Source: Deltaproteobacteria bacterium
Lineage (GTDB): Bacteria; Desulfobacterota; Desulfobulbia; Desulfobulbales; SURF-16
Length of the DNA: 56,000 bases
Reading direction: 5' to 3'
Assembly: GCA_016219175.1 (NCBI GenBank)
Contig: JACRCD010000005.1
Location: forward strand, 1-56,000
The position numbers and the translations under genes were made by a program. Below the pieces are notes generated by a model. It was not told where the DNA came from. It ran no database searches and saw only the letters and a list, made by a program, of their open reading frames with translations. Shown here one piece after another: positions 19,800 through 27,645 of this stretch. The number at the start of each line of letters is the position of its first letter. Positions within the stretch are counted from its first letter, which is position 1.

Positions 19800-20375
19800 A
19801 TGGCGGATCAAAGAAAAGTAGTGGTTGTGACATCTCTGGGGAAGAAATATTCAGGCCTTATCGACATCCCGAATGCGGCCTTGAGGACAACCGATCTGTT
19901 TAACAGCTCGAACATCTACTGGAAAAATCCGAACGAGAAATGTTTTGAAAACGCCATCCTCATGTATGATGCGAGTCTGACCTTTGACGATTCGGCTGTG
20001 TACCGCAAATTTGACAAAATTCAAGTCAAACTTTCGGAAATCTTGTTCTTTTATGATGACTTTGAGAGCATAGGGGACGAAAAAGAAAAGATCAGGGCGA
20101 CAACCATGGCGGGCAAGACCCAGGAGAAGCTGCAGCGGGTCAATATCATCACCAGGGTGGTTGCCTGCTCGTTTTATGATATAACCGGCAACTTCTACGG
20201 TCTTTTCAAGAAAAAATGCACCGACAATTTCATTCCCTTGACCGATGCGACAATGACCGAGATTTATAAAAAGCAGGACAAGTGGTTTAAAAAAGAGATC
20301 ACCCTGCCCCACAAGTTTATCTGCATCGGCACCAGCCACATCGAGTCGGGGACTATCGGGGTTCAGGAGCCGTAA
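19800..20375 (+). CDS. Conserved-looking hypothetical protein
   Basis: A 191-residue soluble protein I do not recognise. It has no signal peptide or membrane helix. The first part (KVVVVTSLGKKYSGLIDIPN) resembles small beta-barrel proteins of Desulfobacterota in which a residue stretch after GxxYSGxIxIP describes a folded core, but I cannot name the family firmly. The rest is mixed alpha/beta with many charged residues. The ATG at 19800 follows GGGACGAAACG. The last residues (Q-E-P) and the TAA stop are encoded by a dispersed repeat (20365-20384), so the native C-terminus may be altered. It is monocistronic. Confidence 0.65.
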   Translation: MADQRKVVVVTSLGKKYSGLIDIPNAALRTTDLFNSSNIYWKNPNEKCFENAILMYDASLTFDDSAVYRKFDKIQVKLSEILFFYDDFESIGDEKEKIRATTMAGKTQEKLQRVNIITRVVACSFYDITGNFYGLFKKKCTDNFIPLTDATMTEIYKKQDKWFKKEITLPHKFICIGTSHIESGTIGVQEP

Positions 20376-20384
20376 CGAAATAAC
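20365..20384. repeat. Dispersed repeat R3 (half copy) overlapping a stop codon
   Basis: The sequence AGGAGCCGTAACGAAATAAC recurs at 42532-42551, with one difference, as the left arm of a full hairpin. Here it supplies the TAA stop of the upstream hypothetical gene. The matching right arm is not seen nearby, so this is a partial copy. Confidence 0.65.
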
Positions 20385-20453
20385 CCGTATAATCCCGGCC
20401 ACGTCTCCCCAGCATACCGTAACGCCTATTTCCGGCATTGCCCAGGCAGCGCA

Positions 20454-20555
20454 GGTGGGCACGGTTTCATCGCGCCCACCGGATTTATCATGATGTTTCA
20501 GCAGCGGGTCACGGCCGTGTACCTTTCCGCGTGCGCAGCAAAACAGCCGTTGCAC
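20454..20555. repeat. Short palindrome pair, family R4
   Basis: Two hairpins lie close together: GGTGGGC / GCGCCCACC at 20454-20480 and GTGCGCAGC / GTTGCAC at 20531-20555. The same two units occur near 5.6 and 43.5-43.9 kb. They lie between convergent genes and may act as terminators or as REP/BIME-like repeats. Confidence 0.55.
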
Positions 20556-20575
20556 CCCTAACGCAAAAATAGACG

Positions 20576-22240
20576 TTACAGCGCGCTGGCCCGCACCGCA
20601 TGCAGCAGCTCAAGCCCATTCTGGCCATTGTCCGGACAGGTCGCTATTTTCACCGCTAAAACCGCATCCGTGGCGAGCAGCGTTGTGGCGGCGTTTACCG
20701 TCTCGGGCGCCTCAAAGGCGTCGAGCATCGGTAGAATAACGGCGATTACGTCCTCCCTCAGACGGGTGCAGGTGTGTACCGCCTGCAGATTGGCGGAGAG
20801 TTGCACCGAAACCTCCTGAACAAGATGTGAGGCCTGCAGGGGACCCTTGGCGCGGCAAAGTTCGTCGTAGTTGGTGATGTGCATCAGGGCGAGTGAAAGT
20901 GAACCCATATACTCCCTGACCTTGGCGATTTCGCTATCCAGGGAGGCGAGGAAGGAGTTGTAGGGGCTGGTCTGCATTTCCTTCTTTTCACTCTGAGTCA
21001 GACCGATCTGAAAATGGGGGGCCAGCGAGGTGGCGATAACGCCGAAGGAGCGTTGCAGCTCTTCGGAGGTGATTTCCTTGCCCGCCACCGAACAAACGGC
21101 AAGCACCCCGATGATGGTATTGGCGGCCTGCAGCGGCACCACCAGGAAATCATCCGTGAACTCTCCGCTACCCCGGGCCACGAACGTTTCGCCCCGCATG
21201 ATCCGGTCGAGCCGGGCAGGTTCGGCCAGGTAGACGGTCAGCGCTTCCGCCTTGGCCTTGTCCTGGGCGGAGCAACCCTTCAGACGGAAGGAGGAGGCGC
21301 CGTCCAGCAGCAGGATCGCGCATTTTTCCACCTGAAAGCCGATATGCAGGGCTTTCAAGATAAGATCCACATTATCGTCAATCGAATCACTTTTATTGAG
21401 TATCTGGCTGACATTGTAAAGAGCCAGCAGCTCGTCCATCTGCTCCTTGATCTTGGCGTTGCGCTGCTCGATGGTCAACATCAGGGCATCATAGGTGTCA
21501 TTGAGGATCGCCACCTCGTCTTCGCCGGTGACGGCCGATTCCCGGTCCTTATCACCGCCTGCATGGTGCATTTTGGCAAGAAGCCGGGAGAGCGGCCGCT
21601 TGACCAGCACCGTGGACAGCAGGAAGCACATGATAACCGAGGTGCACAGGGTGGCCACCGCGGACAGGATGAGCAGGGTGCGGTTATCCGCCACCACCTG
21701 TTCTATATCCGCGGTGGTGAAATCAATCAGAAGCTTGCCCAGAACCTGCTGCCGCGGATCATGACAGTCATGGCAGCTCTGCCCGTTGGCAATCGGGTTG
21801 ACGTTGCGCAGAATCCGGGTGCCGTTGTCCAAGGTGAATAACACGGAGAGATTGTCCGCTAAAACCTGGGATCCGGTATGACAGAAGGTGCAGCTTTTTT
21901 CCGACCGGTCGAGAACGACCCCGATTTCAGCACTGTTTTTCGCCTGTTTGACCTGGCCGTCCAGGTCGATGATCTTTATGTCATAAACCATGCTTTCCTG
22001 GCTCAGGGCGCTGATAATGTTCTGCACCCCGTCCTCGTTCTCATTGTTGAGCATGGCGTTTTCAAGACTGCTCTTGATGGCCTTGCTCATTTTTGCCGAC
22101 TCTTTTTCCGCCATGGACAACAACCGTTTTTCGGATAACCGGACGGTTGTATGCGAAAAAAAACTGATTACCAGAAAAAGGCCGATTGTCATGGCAATCG
22201 CCATTTTTAGACCAATGCTTCTTTTAAGGCGCAACTTCAT
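20576..22240 (-). CDS. Diheme membrane sensor with HAMP, GAF and degenerate GGDEF domain
   Basis: A 554-residue membrane protein. Helices at about 11-29 and 188-212 flank a periplasmic domain with two c-type heme sites, CTFCH (117-121) and CHDCH (156-160). HAMP (about 213-262) and GAF (about 285-412) domains follow. The last 115 residues resemble a diguanylate cyclase fold (LALMHITNYDELCRAKG, then RLREDVIAVILP), but the GGDEF signature is replaced by LREDV (494-498). Cyclase activity is therefore unlikely. The ATG at 22240 follows GGAG and is preferred to a TTG ten codons upstream. It probably senses redox state or a heme ligand. Confidence 0.88.
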   Translation of the reverse strand: MKLRLKRSIGLKMAIAMTIGLFLVISFFSHTTVRLSEKRLLSMAEKESAKMSKAIKSSLENAMLNNENEDGVQNIISALSQESMVYDIKIIDLDGQVKQAKNSAEIGVVLDRSEKSCTFCHTGSQVLADNLSVLFTLDNGTRILRNVNPIANGQSCHDCHDPRQQVLGKLLIDFTTADIEQVVADNRTLLILSAVATLCTSVIMCFLLSTVLVKRPLSRLLAKMHHAGGDKDRESAVTGEDEVAILNDTYDALMLTIEQRNAKIKEQMDELLALYNVSQILNKSDSIDDNVDLILKALHIGFQVEKCAILLLDGASSFRLKGCSAQDKAKAEALTVYLAEPARLDRIMRGETFVARGSGEFTDDFLVVPLQAANTIIGVLAVCSVAGKEITSEELQRSFGVIATSLAPHFQIGLTQSEKKEMQTSPYNSFLASLDSEIAKVREYMGSLSLALMHITNYDELCRAKGPLQASHLVQEVSVQLSANLQAVHTCTRLREDVIAVILPMLDAFEAPETVNAATTLLATDAVLAVKIATCPDNGQNGLELLHAVRASAL

Positions 22241-22298
22241 AAGTCGGATCTCCGTTCTCCTCTTGGGCAATAACCTGACAGCAGGGCCGGTACGGTAT

Positions 22299-23354
22299 TC
22301 AGCACCTGAGGGGCATACTCTTTACCTTCATATCCTGAACATAAAAAGCAACCGCTCCGACAGACTGATCAAGGCAAAGACTGTAGTTTTCGATGGTGAT
22401 TTGGGTATTGGGGTGGGCTGTCCGGTCCACAATGATCCTCTCGGCCGCCAGGACGTTGAGGATGTTTTCCTTTAATTTTTCCTTTGTTTTGAGACCTGAG
22501 GCAATGTTGCTTTCAATTTCCTGAAATTTTTTCACCTCCAGGGCCAGCTGCATTTTTTTATCCGGGGGCAGGGACTCGATGTTTTTGCAGAGATTGCGGA
22601 CCAGGCTGATGGAGTTGTGCAGTCTTTTCTTTTCCTGCTGAAGGGCTTCCATCTGCTTGTCCAGGGCAAGCAGGGCCTGGAACAACTGGCGGCATTCAGC
22701 CGGTTTAACCAGCAGCTGGCAGGGGTCAACGCCTGCCGCATCGCCGCATTCCCGCAGCCTGATTTTTTTGTGGCTGTAAATATTTGATTTGCCGATCTTG
22801 CCGGTAACAGTCAGCTTGCCCTTGGCCGACAAGGAGCAATGATGCATATCCGACTGGGCGACAATTTCATCAAGCGCCTTGATGTCCGCAAAAGAAACCG
22901 GCCGTCCTGTGCCGTTGTCGATTTCCACCCGATTGCCGGCGCTGATGGTCACCCGGCTTTCCGGGGAACCATGAATGGCGCCGGTAATAAAAATGTCTCC
23001 CTTGGCGCTGATGATACTGCAGCCGGGGTGGACAATGCCGGTCACGCGGATATTTTCTTCGGCGGCAATCTTGATGCCGGGGGGGATGTCGCATTGCAGG
23101 TCGACATTGCCGGCGGAAACAATATCTTCGCCTACCTCCAGCAGGACATAGGTTTCACCCGGCGCTCCGCGATAATCAGGAGGTGTCTCGATCAGCAGTT
23201 CAAAAAAGCCGCGGTCTTTGATTTTGCCGACATAAGTAGGAGTCAGGGTGACTCCACGCGCGATCAGGGGAAGTTCACCGCCGAACTCCGGGTCAAAAAT
23301 ATCGGCGGCAATGACCATGCCGGCTTCTATTTCATCAATGGAGACTTTCCGCAT
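22299..23354 (-). CDS. FapA/DUF342-family protein
   Basis: A 351-residue protein of the FapA (DUF342) family, also called flagellar assembly protein A. The N-terminal 60 residues (MRKVSIDEIEAGMVIAADIF) resemble the leader domain found before HD-GYP proteins. From about 70 to 210 lies a right-handed beta-helix with repeated short turns (GDIFITGAIHG, GNRVEIDNG, GKLTVTGKIG). A coiled coil at about 225-300 and a final beta segment complete the family layout. It lies 58 bp upstream of the diheme sensor gene on the same strand and may share its transcript. The exact role of the family is not settled. Confidence 0.85.
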   Translation of the reverse strand: MRKVSIDEIEAGMVIAADIFDPEFGGELPLIARGVTLTPTYVGKIKDRGFFELLIETPPDYRGAPGETYVLLEVGEDIVSAGNVDLQCDIPPGIKIAAEENIRVTGIVHPGCSIISAKGDIFITGAIHGSPESRVTISAGNRVEIDNGTGRPVSFADIKALDEIVAQSDMHHCSLSAKGKLTVTGKIGKSNIYSHKKIRLRECGDAAGVDPCQLLVKPAECRQLFQALLALDKQMEALQQEKKRLHNSISLVRNLCKNIESLPPDKKMQLALEVKKFQEIESNIASGLKTKEKLKENILNVLAAERIIVDRTAHPNTQITIENYSLCLDQSVGAVAFYVQDMKVKSMPLRC

Positions 23355-23721
23355 GATAATTCAATAAATATCCTGTGGTTAAGGGCCTGGGCTGCCGGAG
23401 ATGTCTGACTGGCGGATGTTTCAAGTTATCATACCACACACAACAGCGACAGCGTTCATAATAAATAAAAAAAAAACGGCTGGACCGGATTCCGGCTAGC
23501 CAGCATGGCTGGACCAGGCTGGCCAGCCACAACGAACCATAAAAGTCCGGCGCTCCGGCATGGTCATTTTCGAGCACCGTCAACTTTCATATACCCCCCC
23601 ATCTCTGCGGGCAGGCAGGAGCAACGAAGCATGAAAGAGAGTTTCACGAAAAGGCAAGAGGCATAAGTGAAGCCACCTGGCAGCTTCGAGGTGACTTTTT
23701 ACGAGATCATCATTGTTACAT
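23355..23721. other. Intergenic region with partial R1 repeat
   Basis: No gene is seen. The stretch contains GCTAGCCAGCATGGCTGG and neighbouring inverted copies (about 23495-23530), which form a strong hairpin. It also has a partial R1 repeat at 23672-23712 immediately downstream of the epmA stop. Confidence 0.6.
23672..23712. repeat. Partial R1 repeat (right end)
   Basis: The sequence CCTGGCAGCTTCGAGGTGAC followed by TTTTTACGAGATCATCA is identical in form to the right end of the copy at 36471-36634. The left two thirds of the element are absent. It lies 10 bp from the 3' end of the epmA gene. Confidence 0.65.
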
Positions 23722-24609
23722 CTAAAGGGTTTCCGGGGGAAAGGACACGACCTCGTCAATGGTTCGGGCGCCGCACAGCAGCATGACCAGCCGGTCCACC
23801 CCCAGGGCGATGCCGGCCGCCGCATCAAGCTCGGCAAGATCGTCAAGGAAGCGGACGGGCATTGGCCCGCTCCTCCGGCCCCGGGCGTGCATCAAGGCCA
23901 TTTCCTTTGTGAAGCGCTGTTGCTGCTCGCGGGCATCGGTCAGCTCGGAAAAGCCGTTGGCCAGCTCCAGGCCGTCGATATACAGCTCAAAACGCTCGGC
24001 CACACTTCTGTCCTGTTCCTTCAGGCGGGCAAGCGACCCGAGTTCCGCCGGATAGTCATGAAGGAATGCCGGCCTTTCCTTGCCCAGATGGGGTTCAATG
24101 TAACTAACCAGGGTCTCGTCAAAACAGTCGTCCGCCAGGGCCTGCTCAAGCGAGAGTGGGGCATGGCGGCGAAAGGCCTCGCGGACGGTGAGAAACTCCC
24201 AGTCATCCCGGAGGATGAGGTTTTGCGCCGAACGGCCGGGACAATCAAGTCGCGCGGCCAGGAAACAAAGCATCTCCCTGCATTCGGCCATGAGAGCGTT
24301 ATAATCAATACCGCTGCGATACCACTCCAGCATGGTAAATTCCGGCAGATGACGCGAGCCGCGCTCGCCCTTGCGAAAACACCGGCAGATCTGGAAAATC
24401 CTGGGATACCCGGCGGCAAGCAGCCGCTTCATGCACATCTCCGGAGAGGTCTGCAGAAACCAGCCGGAGGATTCCTCCGGCTCGATATACATCTCGGGAA
24501 TAAGACAGGGCAGGCGAATGGGAGTATCCACTTCCAGATACTCCCTGCCGGTAAAAAAAGTGCGGATGGACTGAATGATTGCAGCCCTGAAGGCGAGGAA
24601 AGGAGCCAG
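23722..24609 (-). CDS. epmA: EF-P (R)-beta-lysine ligase (EpmA/GenX/PoxA), probable CTG start
   Basis: A class II lysyl-tRNA synthetase paralogue without an anticodon domain. It attaches beta-lysine to elongation factor P. Motif 2 (RCFRKGERGSRHLPEFTMLE) and motif 3 (GIALGVDRLVML) are clear. The first conventional start codon is a GTG at 24531, but that would cut off the conserved first helix: the frame upstream reads AFRAAIIQSIRTFFTGREYLE and matches the family N-terminus. No ATG, GTG or TTG occurs upstream before an in-frame stop. A CTG at 24609 sits eight bases after a perfect AAGGAG that overlaps the efp stop. A CTG start giving 295 residues is therefore proposed. The gene lies directly downstream of its substrate gene efp. 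Confidence 0.88.
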   Translation of the reverse strand: MAPFLAFRAAIIQSIRTFFTGREYLEVDTPIRLPCLIPEMYIEPEESSGWFLQTSPEMCMKRLLAAGYPRIFQICRCFRKGERGSRHLPEFTMLEWYRSGIDYNALMAECREMLCFLAARLDCPGRSAQNLILRDDWEFLTVREAFRRHAPLSLEQALADDCFDETLVSYIEPHLGKERPAFLHDYPAELGSLARLKEQDRSVAERFELYIDGLELANGFSELTDAREQQQRFTKEMALMHARGRRSGPMPVRFLDDLAELDAAAGIALGVDRLVMLLCGARTIDEVVSFPPETL

Positions 24610-24614
24610 ACAGC

Positions 24615-25178
24615 CTACTCCTTGACCCTGGTCAGGTACTGGCCGGTGCGGGTGTCGATCTGGATCTTTTCTCCCTCATCGACAAAGGGCGGCACCTGCA
24701 GGGTATAACCTGTCTGCACCGTCACGGGTTTTGTATCCGAACCAGTGGTGTCGCCCTTGGCCCAGGGATCGGCCTTGATGACCACCAGATTGACAAAATT
24801 CGGCAGGGTGACGCCAATGGGACGGTCCTTAAAGAGCAGCACGTCAACATCCATGTTATCAATCATGAAATTGATATTATCGCCAAGCTGCTCTTTAGTC
24901 ATGACAAGCTGTTCATAGTTCTTGTTGTCCATGAAATGATATTCATCGCCCTGGGAATAGAGAAACTGCATGGTGCGTTCTTCCAGGGGGGCCCGATGGA
25001 ATTTATCATTGGAGCGGAATGTTCTTTCAAAGGCATTGCCGGTGACCATGTTTTTCATACGGGTGCGGTAGAGGGCCTGGCCCTTGCCCGGTTTGGAAAA
25101 TTCAAAATCGGTGACCACATAGGGTTCGCCATCAATTTCAATCTTTATGCCTTTGCGTAAATCAGATGCGGTATACAT
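24615..25178 (-). CDS. efp: Translation elongation factor P
   Basis: A 187-residue EF-P of normal length with KOW-like N-terminal and two OB domains. The modified lysine is Lys32 in SKPGKGQALYRTR, and the flanking residues fit beta-lysylation by EpmA, whose gene follows five bases later. The C-terminal signature DTRTGQYLTRV is present. EF-P relieves ribosome stalling at polyproline stretches. EpmB (lysine 2,3-aminomutase) is not in the window. Confidence 0.97.
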   Translation of the reverse strand: MYTASDLRKGIKIEIDGEPYVVTDFEFSKPGKGQALYRTRMKNMVTGNAFERTFRSNDKFHRAPLEERTMQFLYSQGDEYHFMDNKNYEQLVMTKEQLGDNINFMIDNMDVDVLLFKDRPIGVTLPNFVNLVVIKADPWAKGDTTGSDTKPVTVQTGYTLQVPPFVDEGEKIQIDTRTGQYLTRVKE

Positions 25179-25287
25179 AAGTTAACTCCGAGTTGAACGA
25201 GAATTGACGTTCCCTTAAAAAAATCATTGCCAATGGACGTCTTGAAATAAAGAAAGGACAACTATCTACCCTAATTCAAGCACTTTT

Positions 25288-25653
25288 TCAAGCGGAGACA
25301 ACTTCTTTTTTTGAAATTGCCTCGGCTTTTATGCGGTCAAGGAGTTCCGCCAGCACGGGTTTGACGTTTTCCCGCAGGTCACCGGCCACCACGATAAAGA
25401 GAAGATCGTCGCCAGGTTTGAACCTTCCAGACTTTGCTTCAATGATGATATCAAAAATTCCCTCTTTAGCCAGGAATTCCTTTCTGATTGCCTCAATTTT
25501 GCCAAGGTCCGGCGTCACCTCAAGAAAGGTGACATCCTCCCCGCCCTTGCGGGACCAGGCCCGGACCACACCATTGTGCACCAGCACCATGCCGACATTT
25601 TTGGCAAACCCGGGATTTTCCTTCATCTGGGCTATTGTCCGCGAAATATCCAT
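25288..25653 (-). CDS. MoaE-like protein, molybdopterin synthase large-subunit family
   Basis: A 121-residue protein with the general MoaE fold pattern (GMVLVHNGVVRAWSRKG, LGKIEAIRKEF, DDLLFIVVAGDLRENVKPVL). It lacks the usual C-terminal catalytic stretch KxxAPFWK, where the lysines align only loosely to RIKAEAISKKE. A good Shine-Dalgarno (AAGGATC) precedes the ATG. It stands alone, without moaD or other cofactor genes. It may be a divergent molybdopterin synthase subunit or a repurposed relative; the family call is firm but the activity is uncertain. Confidence 0.7.
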   Translation of the reverse strand: MDISRTIAQMKENPGFAKNVGMVLVHNGVVRAWSRKGGEDVTFLEVTPDLGKIEAIRKEFLAKEGIFDIIIEAKSGRFKPGDDLLFIVVAGDLRENVKPVLAELLDRIKAEAISKKEVVSA

Positions 25654-25735
25654 AATGATCCTTAATGCTTCCTTAAAGTAACCTGCTGCAACCGAGCCCT
25701 TTCCTGCAACACCGCCGCACCTCCCGGCGTCATCC

Positions 25736-26359
25736 TTAATGCGGCTGTTTGGCTAACTCCAACATTTTGTCCAGAAGTTCTTTCAGTTTCGGACATTTTT
25801 GATATGCGATGTCCGGATCGAGTTTGCCGAACAGTTCCTTGCCATTCACCACCTTTTTATATGACCGTTTCATATGCAGAGAATAGAGACGCTCCAATAA
25901 TTTTGCCGGCGGCTCATTGAAGTTTACCGCTTCCGGTTTTTGAATTTTAGCAGGGAATGTCTTGCGGATTTCCGCAGGAAAGATATCCGGTTGACTGAGA
26001 AGCCAGGCCTCAACCTCATGAACCGCGAAAAATTGAAAAAAATTTGGCCGGCTGACTTTTGCTTCGATATCCTCCTTGGCCCATTTGTAACGCTCCTCAC
26101 TCCCTTTTGCATGACTTGGGAAAAAAGTCGGCCCGTAAAGGTCCAGCAATGAAATTACCGCAATAATATTCTCTTTATCCGGGCCAGCCAGATGCATTCT
26201 TGCTTTCAAAGGGGCATCTTTTATGAGTTCGGGCCACCCCTCAAAGCAAACGGTTTTGATGCCGACAGGACTCTCTAATCTTGGATCCAGCCATTTTTTA
26301 AAAAATTTCGGCAACGCCTTGTCTTCCGTATACCCTTCGACAAAGAGAATGAATTTCAC
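25736..26359 (-). CDS. DUF4276 family protein, TOPRIM-like partner of the adjacent ATPase
   Basis: A 207-residue protein beginning KFILFVEGYTED, with an acidic residue in the position of the TOPRIM glutamate. It continues with ISLLDLYGPTFFP (the DxY/DxD region) and HEVEAWLLSQPDIFP, the diagnostic DUF4276 block. TOPRIM-like folds often act as nucleases. Its ATG overlaps the stop of the upstream ATPase gene by 4 bp, so the two are translationally coupled. Such ATPase plus TOPRIM pairs are common in anti-phage defence (for example OLD, PARIS and related systems), and a similar role is inferred here. Confidence 0.82.
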   Translation of the reverse strand: MKFILFVEGYTEDKALPKFFKKWLDPRLESPVGIKTVCFEGWPELIKDAPLKARMHLAGPDKENIIAVISLLDLYGPTFFPSHAKGSEERYKWAKEDIEAKVSRPNFFQFFAVHEVEAWLLSQPDIFPAEIRKTFPAKIQKPEAVNFNEPPAKLLERLYSLHMKRSYKKVVNGKELFGKLDPDIAYQKCPKLKELLDKMLELAKQPH

Positions 26360-27540
26360 CCCATCTGCTCCAATTCCCCGGATTTAAAAAGAGAGCCGAG
26401 CGAATATTTAGTAAGCCAGTAGTCAAGCTCATTTTCTTTGAGTGTTTGCAGTATGGTTTCCCCATTTTCCCATTTTGCGACAGTAGTCGTGGGCCGCGTC
26501 CCAGCAAAAGCATCCAGGAATTGTGGAGAATGCGTCGTAAGAATGATTTGAGATCTATTGGCTGCGTCAACCGCATATTCGGCAACCAGAGGAAGCATTG
26601 ATGGGTGGAGTCCGGTTTCAGGCTCATCAATGGCGATGATTGGGGCCGGCGTTGGACTTGCCAAAACCGTCAACAAAAACAGAAAGCGAAGCGTTCCATC
26701 CGAGAGCTCAGCGGCGGATTGTTCCCGTCTCAGCGATTTCCAACGAACCCGCATTTGAATTCTCTGATCGGATGCGGGGGGAAACACCAACTCCTCAAAG
26801 TCATCGCCGAATGCCGCTCGCATTGCAGCATTAATGTCGTTTTTGAAATCACGGTCCCCTGTATAAAGCGTATGCAGGACGGATATCAGATTTTGTCCAT
26901 CAGGATCAACGCGCTTTTCCAGGCGAGAGATAGTTGGCTGACGGACGGAAGCATCTTTATTGGTATGCAGATCATGATAAACAGCTATTGAGGCCAGTGC
27001 TTTTTGAAATGGCGGGATAGAGCGATGATAAGTAAATGGCCCGGATGCTATGGAAAGAAGGCTCTCCTCATCCGAGACGAACTCTTCAGGCGTGGTAAAG
27101 CCATGTGCTTGTTCGTCATAAATCACGGCAGTCTTTGAAAAACGTTCTAAAAATTTAAACGGTTTTCTTTCAATACCTTTTTTCAACTTATGAGAATTTG
27201 TCAAAAGTTCTTTTTCAATCTTATAAGAACTCCCAGACCCAAGCCGCGCCAACTCAAGCTCATAATATTCCGGGCCTAACTCCCCTCCCTCAGGTGTGGA
27301 TTCAAGAACAAACTTTATGGAGGTGGCGGCCCCATCCCAAACGATCGGATCCATCCCCCCTAACGATTGAATACACTTCCCCAATCTGCCTTGCGCTGAT
27401 ATGGAAATTAATTCCAGAAAACGGAGCAAATTTGATTTACCGGTCCCGTTGGGACCAATAATGACATTGAGATCACCAGGAGACCAGCTTACCTTCCGGA
27501 GAGAACGGAAACCTTCAATATCCAATCGGGTAATTTTCAT
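26356..27540 (-). CDS. SMC/OLD-like AAA ATPase of a two-gene putative defence module
   Basis: A 394-residue ABC-type ATPase of the AAA_21 (OLD-like) class. It has FRSLRK near the N-terminus, Walker A GPNGTGKS (29-36), an ABC signature-like ELSDGTLRF (278-286), Walker B IIAIDEPETGLHP (301-313) and a switch histidine in ILTTHSPQ. The ATG at 27540 is chosen because it begins the conserved KITRLDIEGFRSL; an upstream start at 27612 adds an unrelated leader. It is coupled to the DUF4276 gene. GC and codon use appear lower than in the neighbouring pepN gene, which hints at acquisition. Confidence 0.88.
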   Translation of the reverse strand: MKITRLDIEGFRSLRKVSWSPGDLNVIIGPNGTGKSNLLRFLELISISAQGRLGKCIQSLGGMDPIVWDGAATSIKFVLESTPEGGELGPEYYELELARLGSGSSYKIEKELLTNSHKLKKGIERKPFKFLERFSKTAVIYDEQAHGFTTPEEFVSDEESLLSIASGPFTYHRSIPPFQKALASIAVYHDLHTNKDASVRQPTISRLEKRVDPDGQNLISVLHTLYTGDRDFKNDINAAMRAAFGDDFEELVFPPASDQRIQMRVRWKSLRREQSAAELSDGTLRFLFLLTVLASPTPAPIIAIDEPETGLHPSMLPLVAEYAVDAANRSQIILTTHSPQFLDAFAGTRPTTTVAKWENGETILQTLKENELDYWLTKYSLGSLFKSGELEQMG

Positions 27541-27645
27541 TTGTGATTTCCCTACCTTTCTTATCTGACTCGGAATGTCCTTAACCAACCTGCTCAACCA
27601 TAACATCCCCAAAACACACCACCAAACAAGCCGTCAACATCTGGC

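Noticed and set aside
19851-20555. Minus-strand open frame of 234 codons opposite the hypothetical gene
   Set aside because: It is antisense to the gene at 19800-20375, starts inside repeat DNA and has no recognisable protein.
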